Part shown: piece by piece, positions 10,223 to 22,639 of the stretch
How the letters are laid out: every line of letters begins with the position of its first letter
Numbering within the stretch: the first letter of the stretch is position 1
DNA from: Annona cherimola
Taxonomy: Eukaryota > Streptophyta > Magnoliopsida > Magnoliales > Annonaceae
Assembly (NCBI GenBank): GCA_030490835.1
Contig: CM059975.1
Location: forward strand, 59,325,174 to 59,389,173
Length of the DNA stretch: 64,000 nucleotides
Direction: 5' to 3'
Position numbers and translations under genes: made by a program
Notes under the pieces: generated by a model
The model's input: only the letters and a program-made list of their open reading frames with translations
The model's database searches: none
What the model was told of the DNA's origin: nothing

Positions 10223-11942
10223 TGTTGGTCCCGAGTTAGTGGCAAAACCCAAGAGGGGAGGGGTGAATTGGGTTCTTTAAAAAATCTTTGGTAAATAAAG
10301 ACTTAACCCCTTGAGTAATTAATCCCCTTTTGAAAAGAGCTAGAGAGCAATAAAGATAAAATAGTAAAAAGAAATATAACACAAGATTTATAGTGGTTCG
10401 GGCAAACCTTCCCTACTCCACTCTTCCAAGCTCACACTCTGTTGTGACTTGGGTTCCACTATGTATTCCACGAATACACTTAGAGTCACTGCTCTCTTCT
10501 AGATTCCAGCTCTAGGGGGCATATACAACTAGAGCCACTTGCTCTCTTCTAGATTCTAGCTCTAGGGGGCATAAACAACTCACATGCAAAAGTAGGTGAT
10601 GAGTCTCACTCCAATCACACCCTACTTTGCATATACTTGATCTTAGCTACCCAAGCTAAATCAAGATTTATACAACAAGACAATGAAATAAATGAAACTA
10701 CACTTTACAGATTTGTGTAGGCAGATTTAGCTCGAGGAAGAAGTTGTGGAAGCAGCTGTGGATGAATATTGTTGAAGGCGCTAGCAACTTGAAGCTTTCT
10801 TCTTCCTTAGAATTTATACGGACCACTCAATAATGGAGAAAAGCAAATAGGAAACCTTTCTTGTACTTCTTTTCTCTCTTTGAACTTTAACGTAGTGTCT
10901 TGTGTTCTCTTGTTTTTTTTTTCTCACGTTCATTTGAGGGTCCTTTTATAGAGGGAAGAAAATATGAACGTTGTAGAGATGGTTGGTGCGCAATAAATGA
11001 ACTACAACGTTCGAAAATTTGACCGTTATACTCCAAGTCGAAGATGAAGTCGACTTGGCCTGCGACTTGGCTTCCAAGTCGTACATGGAGTCGACTTGGC
11101 CTGCGACTTGGGTTCTTCAGAAACTCAAGTCTGAGACTTGGGTCGACTTGGCTTTCAGACTTTAACTCAAGTCGATCCTGAAGTCGACTTGGGTTGCGAC
11201 TTGGCTTGATCTATTGCAAAAATGCCTTGATCTTCTTGAAATGTCTTGAATCTTGCAAACCATTTGAAAGCTTTGAGTCCTTGCACAATATATGTATGTT
11301 CCTTGCTTTGCTTTGGACTCACGTGGTCTTTATGACTTGGGTATTACTCCATTTGGAAGCTAGCTTGAAGATTTGCTTTGAGCTTGATAGACTTGATTTG
11401 AATGTAGAACATGATTCTTGACTTTGAATTTGACTCATTTGTTTTTTCATCTTGATTCCTTGGACTTGAGTGATAAATCCTCTTGAATATCTTGAAAACT
11501 GCATCTTTGAAAGTTTGAACTTCTCAAGTTGTGGATGGAGTCGACCTGGCCTGCGACTTCACCCAAGTCGCACCTGGAGTCGACTTCGTTTGCGACTTCG
11601 TTATGTTCGTTTCCACTTTTCAACTCTGGATACTCCAAGTCGATGCTGGAGTCGACTTCGTCTGCGACTTGACTTCCCAAGTCGCAAGTGGAGTCGACTT
11701 GACCTGCGACTTCACCTGTTGCCTTTTGGGATTCATTCTCAAGTCGATATTTGAGTCGACTTTGGGATCGACTTCACCCAAGTCGAAGTCCAAGTCGACT
11801 TGGAGATCGACTTGACCTCTTTGCTTTCCTTAAACATTTAGCAAACATATTAGTACCTTTTATATACTCAAAATTAGTTCTTGTTAATCATCAAAACTCA
11901 AGATTTGGTCAATTTTTATTGTTTTAAACATTGTTTCCAACA
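10223..11942 (-). repeat. 5' LTR of Sirevirus copy I
   Basis: This is the 1720-bp partner of 1116..2835 with the same ends. Seven base differences were seen by eye. The palindrome blocks are at about 11030..11207 and 11523..11817, and the tandem 50-bp unit is at about 10491..10590. Confidence 0.95.
10944..10950 (-). promoter_or_regulatory. TATA box of the 5' LTR promoter
   Basis: TATAAAA followed by GG lies about 1 kb into the LTR on the minus strand. Its position, downstream of the palindrome array and before the tandem R/U5 repeat, suits the LTR promoter, with transcription starting about 30 bp further on. The equivalent in the 3' LTR is 1837..1843. Confidence 0.65.
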
Positions 11943-11947
11943 CTGAC

Positions 11948-13508
11948 TACCCTATTGAGCTGATGATTTTGCTTCTTAGGATGACAAAAATTTAGGATGA
12001 AACATTACGAGTATAAATTTTTTTTTTGAAACGTTGTGGGTATGATAAGAATGTTGGGCAAATATTATGGATATATGAGAAATTTTTACTTTTTTTAGTT
12101 AGTGGACATATATAAATTTAAATATCTTAAGATGCATTATGACTAGCCAAGATATGGAACTCAATCCATGCATGGGTTTGCTCAAAGCTTCAATGTATAA
12201 AGTTCCATACCTTTTTTGTAGGTTTCTAGATATGTATATTTGTATAGCTTTTATATTTTTTGATTATTTAAATTTCAAAAATAAAAATATCTCGATTTCA
12301 TACACTAGCACATGAAAATGGCTTTTATTTTTTAAATTATAAAAAATGGTAAATAAAATAAAAAGTGTTAAAATTTATAGCCAAGTTTAGTGCATATGGG
12401 TGCCCTAAATTGGTACTCTATATGATCTGGACATGATATTGGATCACAATCCTATGGTCCCGCTGTTTGGAGCATGTTTTACTTTTTTATTCTTTGAAGC
12501 CTCAAATTTTCAATTATGCAATTTTAAATTTTTTAAAATCTTTGAGATTTTTAAAATTTTTTCTTGAAATATGAAAATGAAAAAATGCATTGATAGAATA
12601 GTATTTTTTTATTTTTACAATTCAAAAATAAATATTAAAAATCATAAAATATAAAGTATATATTTGAAAATTTAAGCTTAGACCTGCACATGTATTCAAA
12701 AAATTGCATGAACGGTGCATTTTTCATTTTCATAATTCAAAAATAAATATTTAAAAATTGCAAAATGTAAAAATGTAAAAATTGTAGATTAGATTTAATC
12801 AACATAAATTATCGAAAATAATATTCTAATAGTTTATGTAAATTATCAAAATTATCTAAAACAATATGATTTTTTACGTATGATAAACATCATTTATTGA
12901 TTAAAAATGAAAAAATGATTGTTTAAAGAGTACGTAGACCAACCATGATGTATAATACACCTCACTCATTTAGAAAAAGGTTGCCTGTGGCTCGTGTTCG
13001 GTAAAAAAAGGTTCTGCACGTGCATGATTAGAGGATGCACTATTGGAGTACTGTTAAATCATGCTCCATCACTTCCGTCCGGGCAACCATGGCTGCTTAT
13101 GGAACCCATCAACCGGTGGATGGTTTTCCTAGCCTGAAATGTGCAGACTAGTTGGCGAAAATCCATCTTCTTTAGCATCCATCTTGGCAGTAGCCATTCT
13201 TCTTCCAAGTCGGTGAAATCAAGTCATCATTTACAACCTCTTATTTTTCTGATCCGGTCATGACAGCCATGGATTCAAAGAATCCAAGCCGTCAATCTAA
13301 TTTACAAGGTGAAAATCGCACCAGATCTGATAACATTAAGATAAAAAAATCATATCTTCCTTCAAGATGGTGGCAAGTTTAGCACCGCCCCTTGCAAATC
13401 AACAAACATTTGCAGATTATGAAGCAACGATGTGGGAAATGCAAATTGTGTAGCTAGCAAATTTTCCCTATGGCTAGACGATCGCTGAATCCAGCATCAA
13501 TTTAGTGT
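11948..13508. other. Intergenic, AT-rich, no gene seen
   Basis: Nothing coding is supported. Two short related stretches around 12600..12670 and 12715..12780 share AATTCAAAAATAAATATT. GC content rises after about 12960. Confidence 0.5.
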
Positions 13509-14016
13509 TCAATAGTGGTCATTTTCCTCCATGATGCTGTCATGAAACACACCGGCAATGACTATTTCCGCCCCAATTTTCATCGTGATTTCTGCCTCAA
13601 ATCTGCCATGCTCATTTGCTCGAGATGGATGAAGAAAGATGACGTGGGAGGAGAGGTGCAAGTAAGACACGGGAATTTCACGCCTCTCTGCCAATTTTTC
13701 AAGCTTTCGAAAATACCCAAAGAAATTGTTGCCATCTAGCTTAAACGAACAGTAGATAGCCAGGTTCCCATGAGAAAATTGCGGGAACAAGTTCCCATGG
13801 GTTGGTGCCCACAATCTTATGTGTATTTTCGATGCAGGTGGATTTGAATGTTGTGGTACCATACTGCACCAATGCGGCTATGCTCTGGGTTTTGAAGTAG
13901 AAAGAATAGAAGGCCTTCTACAAAACTTCAACATGTACTTGAAGGCTAGCATCACATATATGCCATCACAAAGGACTTTCAACAGTGAATCGCCTCTTCC
14001 AAAAGCGGTAGGGTAG
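13509..14016. other. Moderate-GC stretch with weak overlapping open frames, unassigned
   Basis: A 117-codon frame on the minus strand (13862..13509) and shorter plus-strand frames occur here. I recognise no domain, there are no neighbouring exons, and composition alone could explain them. It may be a relic of a repeat or gene. Confidence 0.3.
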
Positions 14017-14599
14017 TATGCTAACTTCAATTGATCATAACTTTTAATTCAAGAGGAATTACGAAACCACAACACATTAATGGAAATAATTTTTCAAGTC
14101 GATCAATGTAGTAATCTGGTGGAATCCAATTAAGCATGTTTTTGAGTCAAAATTGGTTGTTTGTACATGAATCCAGGCCATTGAAGTTTTACACAATTTA
14201 ATTTACTATTTATAATAAATTACTCATTTTTATAATTTTTAGTAAAACAGGCAAAGTAGGACTTCTCATAATTTTACTTGCATATATTCTAGATATTTTT
14301 TAAGATTTTGTATTTAAGATTCAATGTTCAAATTTATTTATCAATCTTAAAAAGTAGTCTTGTGCTAGCCTTATTGCCCTCTTCATTGCTTCATAGGAGC
14401 CTGATGATCTCTCCGTAGTGTTATACCTTTTAACTACATCTGTTTACAATAAGGAAAGAACAAATATACACACGCAGACAACAGTTAAGGATTGGCTGTG
14501 TGGAATTATACTATAGAATTTTGAATTAGATTTCTATGAAGATATCTAATTAGTAAGATTTTATTGCAATTGTTTGCATTTCGTGGTCGTAGGAGAATA

Positions 14600-15160
14600 C
14601 CTAGAGGTATCATAGGGTCGGTCTCAAACCGAACACAACTAATCCAAACTAATTTACAATAGATTGGGTTAGAAATTTTCAAAAAAACAAATTATATAAC
14701 TGATTTTGAAAGTGGGTTATTTTGGGTTTAGATGATTGTCTACCCAATCGGACCTGATTTCATGTATTAGTGTAAAATATAATAAATTATTAAAAAATAG
14801 TCATGTCAGCATTAAGTAGACAACATTATTTTGAAATAAAATTACTTAGCAGTTATGTTACTATATAAGTCATAAATTGGAAAGTATTTATCTATAAAAG
14901 GATTAATTTTTATTCTTTTATATAAATTTATATTTTAAAATAGATTTAATTAAACAAAATATTTTAAAATATTATATCTTTATTAACCCAATTTGTAACC
15001 CAAACCAAAAAGATTTATATAGGCTTAATTTAGGTTGAGGCGAAATTTGAAAAAAATGGTTGAATATAAGGTTGAATGTTTTACGAATGAGATTAGGGTT
15101 GAAAATACCTTAATCCAAGTTAACCCAACCTAATTTACACCCTTACCCACAAGTTATACT
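14600..15160 (-). repeat. Possible dispersed repeat with a GGGTGTAAATTAGG end
   Basis: On the minus strand the segment starts near 15150 with GGGTGTAAATTAGGTTGGGTT and contains further CCAACCC/GGGTT words. A similar start (GGGGTGTAATTTGGGTTG) occurs at 22777. No terminal inverted repeat or TSD was found. The boundaries are rough. Confidence 0.35.
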
Positions 15161-16863
15161 CGAAAACAAAATGAAATTATACACATAGGTTGGCTTTTTT
15201 TTTTTCTGATGAAACACATAGGTTGGCTTATGTTGAGAGGAATTAGGAATCCAATGCTTAAATAATGAGGGTGCATGAACAACAATGAACACGTCTAAAT
15301 TTTATATAACAGATCTCAGAAATCAAGTCATGCCAAGAGATTACAAGATTCCTTTCCATTTTAATTTACGGATTACATGGGCTTTTAGAAGTTATACATA
15401 ATTAGGTGCAATGCATCCATACTGATAAAAGCCTATATGGTTAGCTACAGTTTCACCACTGCCCACCATGAATTTGATAGTTACCCCTTCCTTGGCGGTA
15501 CGGATGCAACTTTGAATTGAGTAGATCGAGATGGAATTGGTCTTATCTTACCCAGTTCTGAAAAATTCCTATCATACTTTATTTTAGTTCGGCTAGATTA
15601 TAAACCAATCATAATCTATTTCTTAAGGCCGGATTAGTTTCAATTTTGATTCCAAATCTGCTTTTTAAAATAATATTTATATTATATATGAAAACTATAA
15701 TTTTATTATAAGTCCTATTTAAAAACCTATTACCAAAATGATAATTATAATTTTTGAAATACATTTACTAAATTTACGAAATAATAAATATTAAACAAGT
15801 TTTTATATATTCAAAGAATATATTTATATTTTCATCATAAAAATATTTTATAAAATGTATATTAAACATATATTAATAATTTTTTATAAAAATATATTAA
15901 TAATTCGGATCGGGAGACCTCAGAACCTACTGTACTCTAATTGAACCCAATAAATTTTTTTTAACTTGAAACCTGTCCTACCTATACTACAACACCCTAC
16001 AAGTACCAGGACAAGTGGACTCCAATGACTGGTATATGAATAAATACCTATAACCTTAATGTGTGGCATTAACCAATTCACATGCCACTATTAACTAACT
16101 GCCACTAAGCTCTATAATTTCTCCCAAAATCGTGGGAGCTAAGTTACGAATGTGGGCACGCTCCCACCCTAACCAAAGTATGATGTGACTATAAATAGAA
16201 GATTATTTCTCCTACCTCCATAAGGACTTTATTTGGACTAAACTCCTACTCATTCTATGTCTTTCATCCCTTTGATTAATCTTATATTACATTCTAACCG
16301 CTCCGACGAAACTTTCGGGGTTCATCTAATGTCTCCTTTTTTGTTCATCTCACCCCCTCTAGGATTTATTTCATACACTTTGAAACTCATCTTGATTCAT
16401 TGGGATCCTCCTTAAATCCTTTGTAAATACTTTTTGAGTCCATCTTGACCCTTTGACAAACCCCTATAAGATTCACAATTTTACACTATATTATGAGTGT
16501 TGTAAAAGTAGAAACTTTACCTACCCGTTTTAAAGTATCTAATGGGTTGAAAGCACCTTACCTAAGTTGCACCCCTACTTGACAGCACGGAGGCGAAAAG
16601 GGATCAATAGTATCACTTTCTTAGGCTTCCCTAATTTTCAATTTTAATCCGTTACCAATCCAGGTAAAAGAGGAACCAACCAAGTGCTCACCATCTTCAA
16701 AATTCAGGCTATATAACAAATAAAACGTGATTATATTCAGTAATCAAATGTGGATAATGAAGGGAGATTTCCTTGTAATGATGAATGATTCATTCCACAA
16801 GTCCAAGCTTACTTTTCAACATATACCTTGTAATCCAGAGTCCAAGGCCCATGATGACACATA
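15161..16863. other. Intergenic region downstream of the FMO gene
   Basis: No coding sequence is supported. The part next to the FMO stop presumably holds its 3' UTR, but I see no clear AATAAA signal. The rest is AT-rich with scattered short repeats. Confidence 0.45.
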
Positions 16864-19359
16864 TCATTCTTCATTCAATATATCTTTGTAATCCATAGGT
16901 CCATAAGGAGAGAAAAGTTCAGCCCACCATCCCTTCTTTCTTTTTGGATTGCACCCCATGTCCCTGCACAGCATATCATTGTACCATATGTGTACAATTC
17001 CAATGCAAGATCTCCTAAAATATCTGCCAGAGTATCGTTTCATGAATCTGTCCCACGCCATCACATCCGCCTCCATCTTTCTAATGCTTGGAAGCCTGAA
17101 TCCGCCATCCAGAAAATGGGCAAGCCATCGACACCTCATCTCAGAAGTGTATAGGTTGGACAGACTCTCCGAGTATCCCACAATAGCCAGTTCTGGAATT
17201 CGTGGGTGGATACACTCTCTAACAAGTGACAACAATACAAAAATCAGAATCCTTTAAGAAGAAAGATCAATTGGTATATGCCCAAGAAAATAAGATTGAA
17301 AAGTGAACAAAGAAAACCTGTAGAGAGGAACTGTGGAATTAAGTGGCCCAACCACACGTTCCCTGAAGGTTGGTGATGTGAACACATCTTTGATCTTTTC
17401 ATCACCTTTGTACCCAGTGCAAAGGATTACTATGTCTGTCTCCAAAGCCTTACGATGTTCTTCGCCTTTGCTTTCGAGGATCAAACCGTTCTTGTAGAAA
17501 TGAAAAGATGGCGATTTATTCAAGATGATGCTTCCTTCTTCCACTCTTCCGTAGAAGTTCTTGGGGAGAGTTGAGAGCATACAGGTACCAATTTGTTCAA
17601 GGAAGCTATTGTCGGGTAACATCTCGTATTTCTTTAACGGCAGCGTCCATCTGAGATAGCTCTCCACAAATTTAGAGACGGCCCATCTCTGCAAATCCCA
17701 TGGAGAATTAAGAATCAATATTAATTGGCATCCTATTCAGTATAATTTGAATTGACGCATCCATACCAAGAACGCAATTCCAAAGAGATGCGTACCAGGG
17801 GAGACAGAAGGGTTGCAAGCAGAGCAAACAGAAATCCTTCACCAGGTTTACGAAGTAGAAGCTCTGCAAAACGATTGCAGTATAAGAGGCCGAGAGGGAT
17901 ACCCCAGGGAAGATAATGAGGAACCATCCAGTGAACTGTCTTATGTATAAGGTTACAGGGTATTTCTTTTCCTGAAAAAAAAAAAAAAAGAATCAACTTG
18001 TGATAAAATTTTTAGATGAAAAGTTTATGGATAATTATCCAGAGATGATTGAAAAATAAGGTAATTATGTAAGAAAATATGAAGAAAATTTAAAAAATAT
18101 AATAATCGAGTAGAGTGAAAAATTTTAAATTGAAAAATGCTAATTTGAAAAGTTTTATATGCCGCTAAAAATGCACTTAATTTTTTAAAAATTAGTATTA
18201 CATACACTGTGATATTCAATATTACGAATCAGCCATTACCAAGGAGACACATGCAAAGTGATACAAAATCCTCACACCAACTGCATGGGGTGAGTTTCGA
18301 ACCCCAATAGACGGCATACAAAATACCACTGCTACCAACTGGGATAACCTCAATCGGCAAAAATGCACTTGAATTATACGTGTGTGTGTGTCTGTGAAAA
18401 TACGACAGAGCAACTGCCCTTATCGGCTTCCCTTTCCTTCACAATCAACCCTCTAATTCCACCGGTGTCAACTTCAACCGTACCAAACAAATTTTAGTTT
18501 TCAGTCATTCCATTACAAGTAAACTATCTATTTTTTCATTCGTCTCTTCAACTATACAAAAATAATTATAATGGTGAACTGGAAAAATAATTAATTAATT
18601 ACCATTTGCAGCTGCACACTCCGCTGCTATGTCAAGTGCCGATTTTTGGAACCCCACAACCGTAACTCGTTTCCCCTTGATGTATTGGAATGCTTTAGCA
18701 TTATCCATGGCGGCGTAGTCCTTTGCATGGATGACTTCGCCATCGAACGCCTCGGGCCCTTTCCCAGCTCCAAATTCCGGAACATCTGGTACATCGCTGA
18801 ACCGCCCCACGCATAGTATTGCAAACTCCACCTCGTACACCTGCATACATAAATGGGATATCCTCGTAATCATCTCTCTCTCTCTAAAAATTTAAAATTT
18901 AAATACCACCTTGATAGATTTTGGATGGGCACCATCTTCTGCTTCCTGGACGGTGATGTGCCATTTCCCACCGGAGTGGAAAGCTTCTCCCGTCCCACCC
19001 CACTCTTCCCACTCTCTCATTTCGGGATCAGACGGACCAACGTAGTCGATGGCAACGACTCTCGAGTTGAACTTGATGTAGCGAAGCAGGCCGAAATGCT
19101 GTGTGTATGATCGGATATATCCCCTGACTTGAACGCTGTTGGGGAATTCTTCTTCGACGGAAGGCGGCCACGGGAAGTCGGAGAACTGAAAGGCGACTCC
19201 AGGAGTCTGGAGGACGGTGGTTGCGGGGGTGCTGCGCCATACTCCCCCAGCGCTGCCCTTGGCTTCGAAAACGATGGGATGGAACCCCTTCTCCACCGCG
19301 TATTTGCAGGCCAGCAGCCCGCTGATCCCAGCCCCAACGATTCCCACCCGTCTCTCCAT
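16864..19359 (-). CDS. Flavin-containing monooxygenase, FMO1-like, five exons
   Basis: Exons on the minus strand are 19359..18910, 18840..18603, 17971..17796, 17688..17318 and 17218..16864. All four introns have GT...AG ends in matching phases, and the joined frame encodes 529 residues, close to the usual plant FMO1 length. FAD-binding GAGISG is at residues 9-14, the FMO signature [11 protein letters not shown] at 182-192, an NADPH-site segment GFQKSA at 213-218 (the final Gly positions differ from classic GXGXXG, as I recall in plant FMO1 relatives), and LCTGY at 377-381. The C terminus has the FSPYG...DY ending of FMO1-type enzymes. FMOs use FAD, NADPH and oxygen to oxygenate N or S atoms. 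Arabidopsis FMO1 makes N-hydroxypipecolic acid for systemic resistance, but substrate here is unproven. I prefer MERR at 19359; an in-frame Met at 19383 would add eight residues. No lesion is seen. Confidence 0.92.
18003..18200 (-). repeat. MITE-like fragment inside FMO intron 2
   Basis: Intron 2 (18602..17972, 631 bp) is much longer than the others (69, 107 and 99 bp). On the minus strand it contains GTGCATTTTTAGCGGCATAT, then CAAATTAGCATTTTTCAATT and a CTT/CAT-rich stretch. This resembles the segment inserted in a MITE at 24664..24952. An old small insertion probably lengthened the intron. Boundaries are uncertain. Confidence 0.35.
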
Positions 19360-19560
19360 CCTTCCTTCCAAGTTCCACCCCAAGACTTAATTCCAATCGT
19401 TAATTTCTTCCCAAGATTTCTGGTAGAAACCCAATATCTTCAAGCGCTTCCAATGTCCAAAATATGATGTCTGAAACAAATTCCTGCTACACAGATGCAT
19501 AGGCAAGTCAGATATTTTTATTGACGGGCAGAGTTTTTTTTTTTATTATTATTGATAAAA

Positions 19561-19568
19561 ATTATATA
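19561..19568 (-). promoter_or_regulatory. Possible TATA element upstream of FMO
   Basis: TATATAAT lies about 200 bp before the chosen ATG on the minus strand. The surroundings are so AT-rich that a chance match is quite possible. Confidence 0.25.
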
Positions 19569-19724
19569 TTTTTTTTTGATGAAAAAAAAATTATTTTTTT
19601 GAAAGGATAGTGTTTTATTTTTTAAATTTTTTAGATTGGAGACCGTGTTTACCTTTTGAGATATTTTCAAAGATGAAAATTGGATAGTGCAGAGATAGGA
19701 TATTGAGTAGTAGTGCAATTTGGG

Positions 19725-20107
19725 CGGGGTTGAGCTCGAACGCAGCCCGCCGAACCCAATTTTTAACAACTCATTTATCTACAAACCGAACTCGGTGAAC
19801 CCGATTTGTAAATATGATATGGTTAAGGTTCAAGTGAATCCGAATCCGAAGAACCCGAGCCCGATTTCTATTTTATATGTAATATAAAATATATTTTATA
19901 TATAATATCTAAAAAATATTTCTTTATATTTTTTATATTTTATGTTATTTATATTTATAAATGCATGTTTGACATATTGTAATTATATTATAAATAAAGT
20001 ATATTATTCTCATTTATAATTATCTTTTATTTCTATAATTTTCTTCATTTATCTTGTTTTTTATGTTAAATTTTTCTAAAGATATTCTTTATAGATGAAT
20101 TATTTTA
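19725..20107. repeat. Intergenic with GGTTCGGGT-type repeat words
   Basis: The part 19725..19865 is rich in CCGAACCC and CCCGAGCCCG words typical of a dispersed plant repeat; the rest is plain AT-rich DNA. No gene is seen. Confidence 0.3.
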
Positions 20108-20464
20108 TTAGTTCGGGCTAAACAAATGTCCCTCTTAGCCTACTTCAGAAAACTCATTTGTAACAATTTTTTTCTTTGTACACTTGTTTATCTAAGTGTA
20201 TTTAATGTATAAAACAAGTTTTACAATTTTTAGATATGTGTATCTATTTTTTTATTTTTAAAGATAAAGGGTATTTTAAATACATATATACATAAATGTT
20301 TAAAAATATCAAAAAATATATACACATATCCAAAAATGGTAAAACTTGTTTTATATGTTAAATATACTTAGATAAACAAGTGTACGAAGAGAAAACAAAA
20401 AAAAGTTATTGTAAATAAGTTTTTTGAGGTGGGCTAAGCGGGACATTTGCTTAGCCCGGGCTAA
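20108..20464. mobile_element. Fold-back MITE with ~150-bp terminal inverted repeats
   Basis: The left arm begins TTAGTTCGGGCTAAACAAATG, and the reverse complement of the right end begins TTAGCCCGGGCTAAGCAAATG. The arms continue to match through a GTACACTTGTTTATCTAAGT segment and an AAAACAAGTTTTAC segment for about 150 bp, so the unit is nearly one hairpin. No coding capacity. No clear TSD. Confidence 0.75.
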
Positions 20465-22639
20465 CAGGAGCACTCATCTTTTTTATATTGTTATATTTTT
20501 TAAAAATGTGTGGTCTGACTGTATATTATTATGTTTACTTATATGATTTGTTATTATTATACATTCATATAAAATTTTAAACCTATCATTTTAAATAAAA
20601 TGTAAATTTATCAACCTAAATTCCAACCAGAAACTCAACCGGAACCCGATGTTCAAAAATAAAGTTAGAGTTTAGGTTTTACCAATAGGGTTAGGGTTAG
20701 AGTTAGAGTTGATGTTTTATAAATAGGGTTAAGGTTAGGGTTGAGGTAAACCCAAGTTTCATGAGCAGTAGGCCTAGATGGTTTATTATTGGAAAGATGC
20801 TTTAAGGTGATAAGGTCACGCGGCCTTTGTAGAGAGATGATTGAGGCATGGGCTCATATGCACCATGCACTGAAGTTTTAATTTGAAAAATAAAAGAAAA
20901 TTTTCTTTTACATCCATAACATTTGCCCTTACTTTTCAATATACCAACAATATTTTAAACATTTTTTTTTATATCTTTAACATTTCAGTCCAAATTCGTA
21001 TCATATCTATACAATCAAAACAATTGTTAACTACACTATTGAAAAGACCATGTTACTCCTTCAAATTTTTCTAATTGAAATGATTTAGCTATAATATGAT
21101 ATTTGAATAACTTGATATCACAAATTACTAATTTAGCAATATTAATTGAGTTATATTTGAACTGAAGCATTACAATTAAGAAATTATGAAAGAAAAAATC
21201 ATCTTTTCAATAAGGTAATTAACATTTGTTTTGACTGTATATAATAGAAATTTATGATAAAATGTTATTAGTGTAAGAGAAAATTTTAAAATGTTACAAG
21301 TGTATTAGAAATTAATGACAAATGTGTGTTTATAAAAAGAATTTTTCCAAAAATAAAAAATTCTTTATTTTAATGATAAGATTTTTCATTATGCACTTTT
21401 TTGTTTTCAATGTTACGGAGTTTAAGGGTATTTTTTATTATACACTTTCAATATACCCATCATTATCTACGGTAAGCGGATTATCGATCGCCAGTTTGCA
21501 ACTTAGATGAAATATAAATGAGACAAGGATAAAAACGAGATGTCATGGACACGACATTATTTTTCCTGTTAACAAATAACAACCTGACTTCAGAGTTCAG
21601 ACAATTATATTGTTATTTTTGGGAATGGAAATTATTTTTTGTGAACGAACAATTATATATAATATTTTTTCGACGTTGAAATTACATATAATATTGATGG
21701 AACTGTGGTTGATGGTAAGGAAAGCCACATAACAGTCATTTCTTCCGATTCTTATAGACCTCTAACTTCCTAGCAATTTTCAACCGAATATACATAATGT
21801 ATCATCACACACTTTTAAGTCCATATTTACGTTATATTTACATTCATATCCATCTAAAATCCTACAAAAGATCCTAAAGAGCACCCTAATTAATCGTTAA
21901 TCATTGTAGCTCTTCTTATCTCCATCTGTAGCTTCAACTCTCTATTGGCCACACAATCATCTCTTAAAAATGTGCGTGAGACCAAACGAACTCAATAAGC
22001 ATGATTTTACAACAAAATTTTAAATCTCAAGGAAAATCAAGTATATGTTCATGCCATTTCTCCTTCATGTAATACCATCCATTAACTAGATTTATTCAAG
22101 TCAAGGATAGTATGAAAATGAGATTAAGGTGGAATAAAAAAATTTCATTCTTCCGAAAAATAACAACTTACTTCTTTTATTTGAAATATAAAATTTTTAA
22201 ATTTTAATACAACTTATTTTCATCTCACACTCCTCTCGAGAAACCCATCTCACTTGGACCGTTTGCCTCGTTCTGATACCACCATCCACGTGCACGACAA
22301 CTATTTGATTAGGACTTGGTATGGTCTCGACTTGATGAATAGATTAAACTTAATTTTCTTTAAAGATCATCAAGCATATCCGGCTTTACATCAAGCTAAA
22401 GCCTGATTTCCTCCAACCAAGTTGTGATTGAGCTTCAGCTGATCCTATCAGTAAAATAGACTTCCATTTTTTTGTTAAAAAAACTCTGAAAATATAAACA
22501 AGAAACAATTACATTGTTAAAAATATTTACGATATCAAAATGTACCAGATTTTTAATAAAAAAAAAGTGAACTACGCGATGCTTCCAAGCGCAGCCAATA
22601 AAGACTATTTTTTCAAACCGAAGACCATGAAAAATCAGT
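20465..22639. other. Intergenic, AT-rich, no gene seen
   Basis: The stretch 20665..20760 has several GGGTTAGGGTTAG words but no true telomere array. Small open frames are short and have no recognisable domains. Confidence 0.45.

Larger units (their letters stand above)
1116..11942 (-). mobile_element. Sirevirus-type Ty1/copia LTR retrotransposon, copy I (10.8 kb, young, nearly complete)
   Basis: The element is flanked by a perfect 5-bp target-site duplication CTGAC (1111..1115 and 11943..11947). It has two LTRs of 1720 bp each with TG...CA ends. Reading on the minus strand, the order is 5' LTR, PBS matching initiator Met tRNA, gag, pol (protease, integrase, RT, RNase H), an extra env-like ORF, two identical polypurine tracts and the 3' LTR. 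Integrase before RT defines Ty1/copia. The extra 3' ORF, long gag and repeated AGGGGGAG tracts are hallmarks of the Sirevirus lineage. I counted about seven substitutions between the LTRs (about 0.4 percent), so the insertion is recent. The only clear coding lesion is one stop codon inside gag. Confidence 0.95.

Noticed and set aside
13509..13862. 117-codon minus-strand open frame
   Set aside because: No recognisable domain, no splice-compatible neighbours, and overlapping frames on the other strand; not called as a gene.
20665..20760. Telomere-like GGGTTAGGGTTAG words
   Set aside because: Only a few degenerate units, in a dispersed repeat rich in GGGTT; not an interstitial telomere array.
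22262..22284. TGGTATCAGAACGAGGC on the minus strand, resembling a Met-tRNA primer-binding site
   Set aside because: No LTR end, gag or partner LTR was recognised around it, so it may be a relic or chance.
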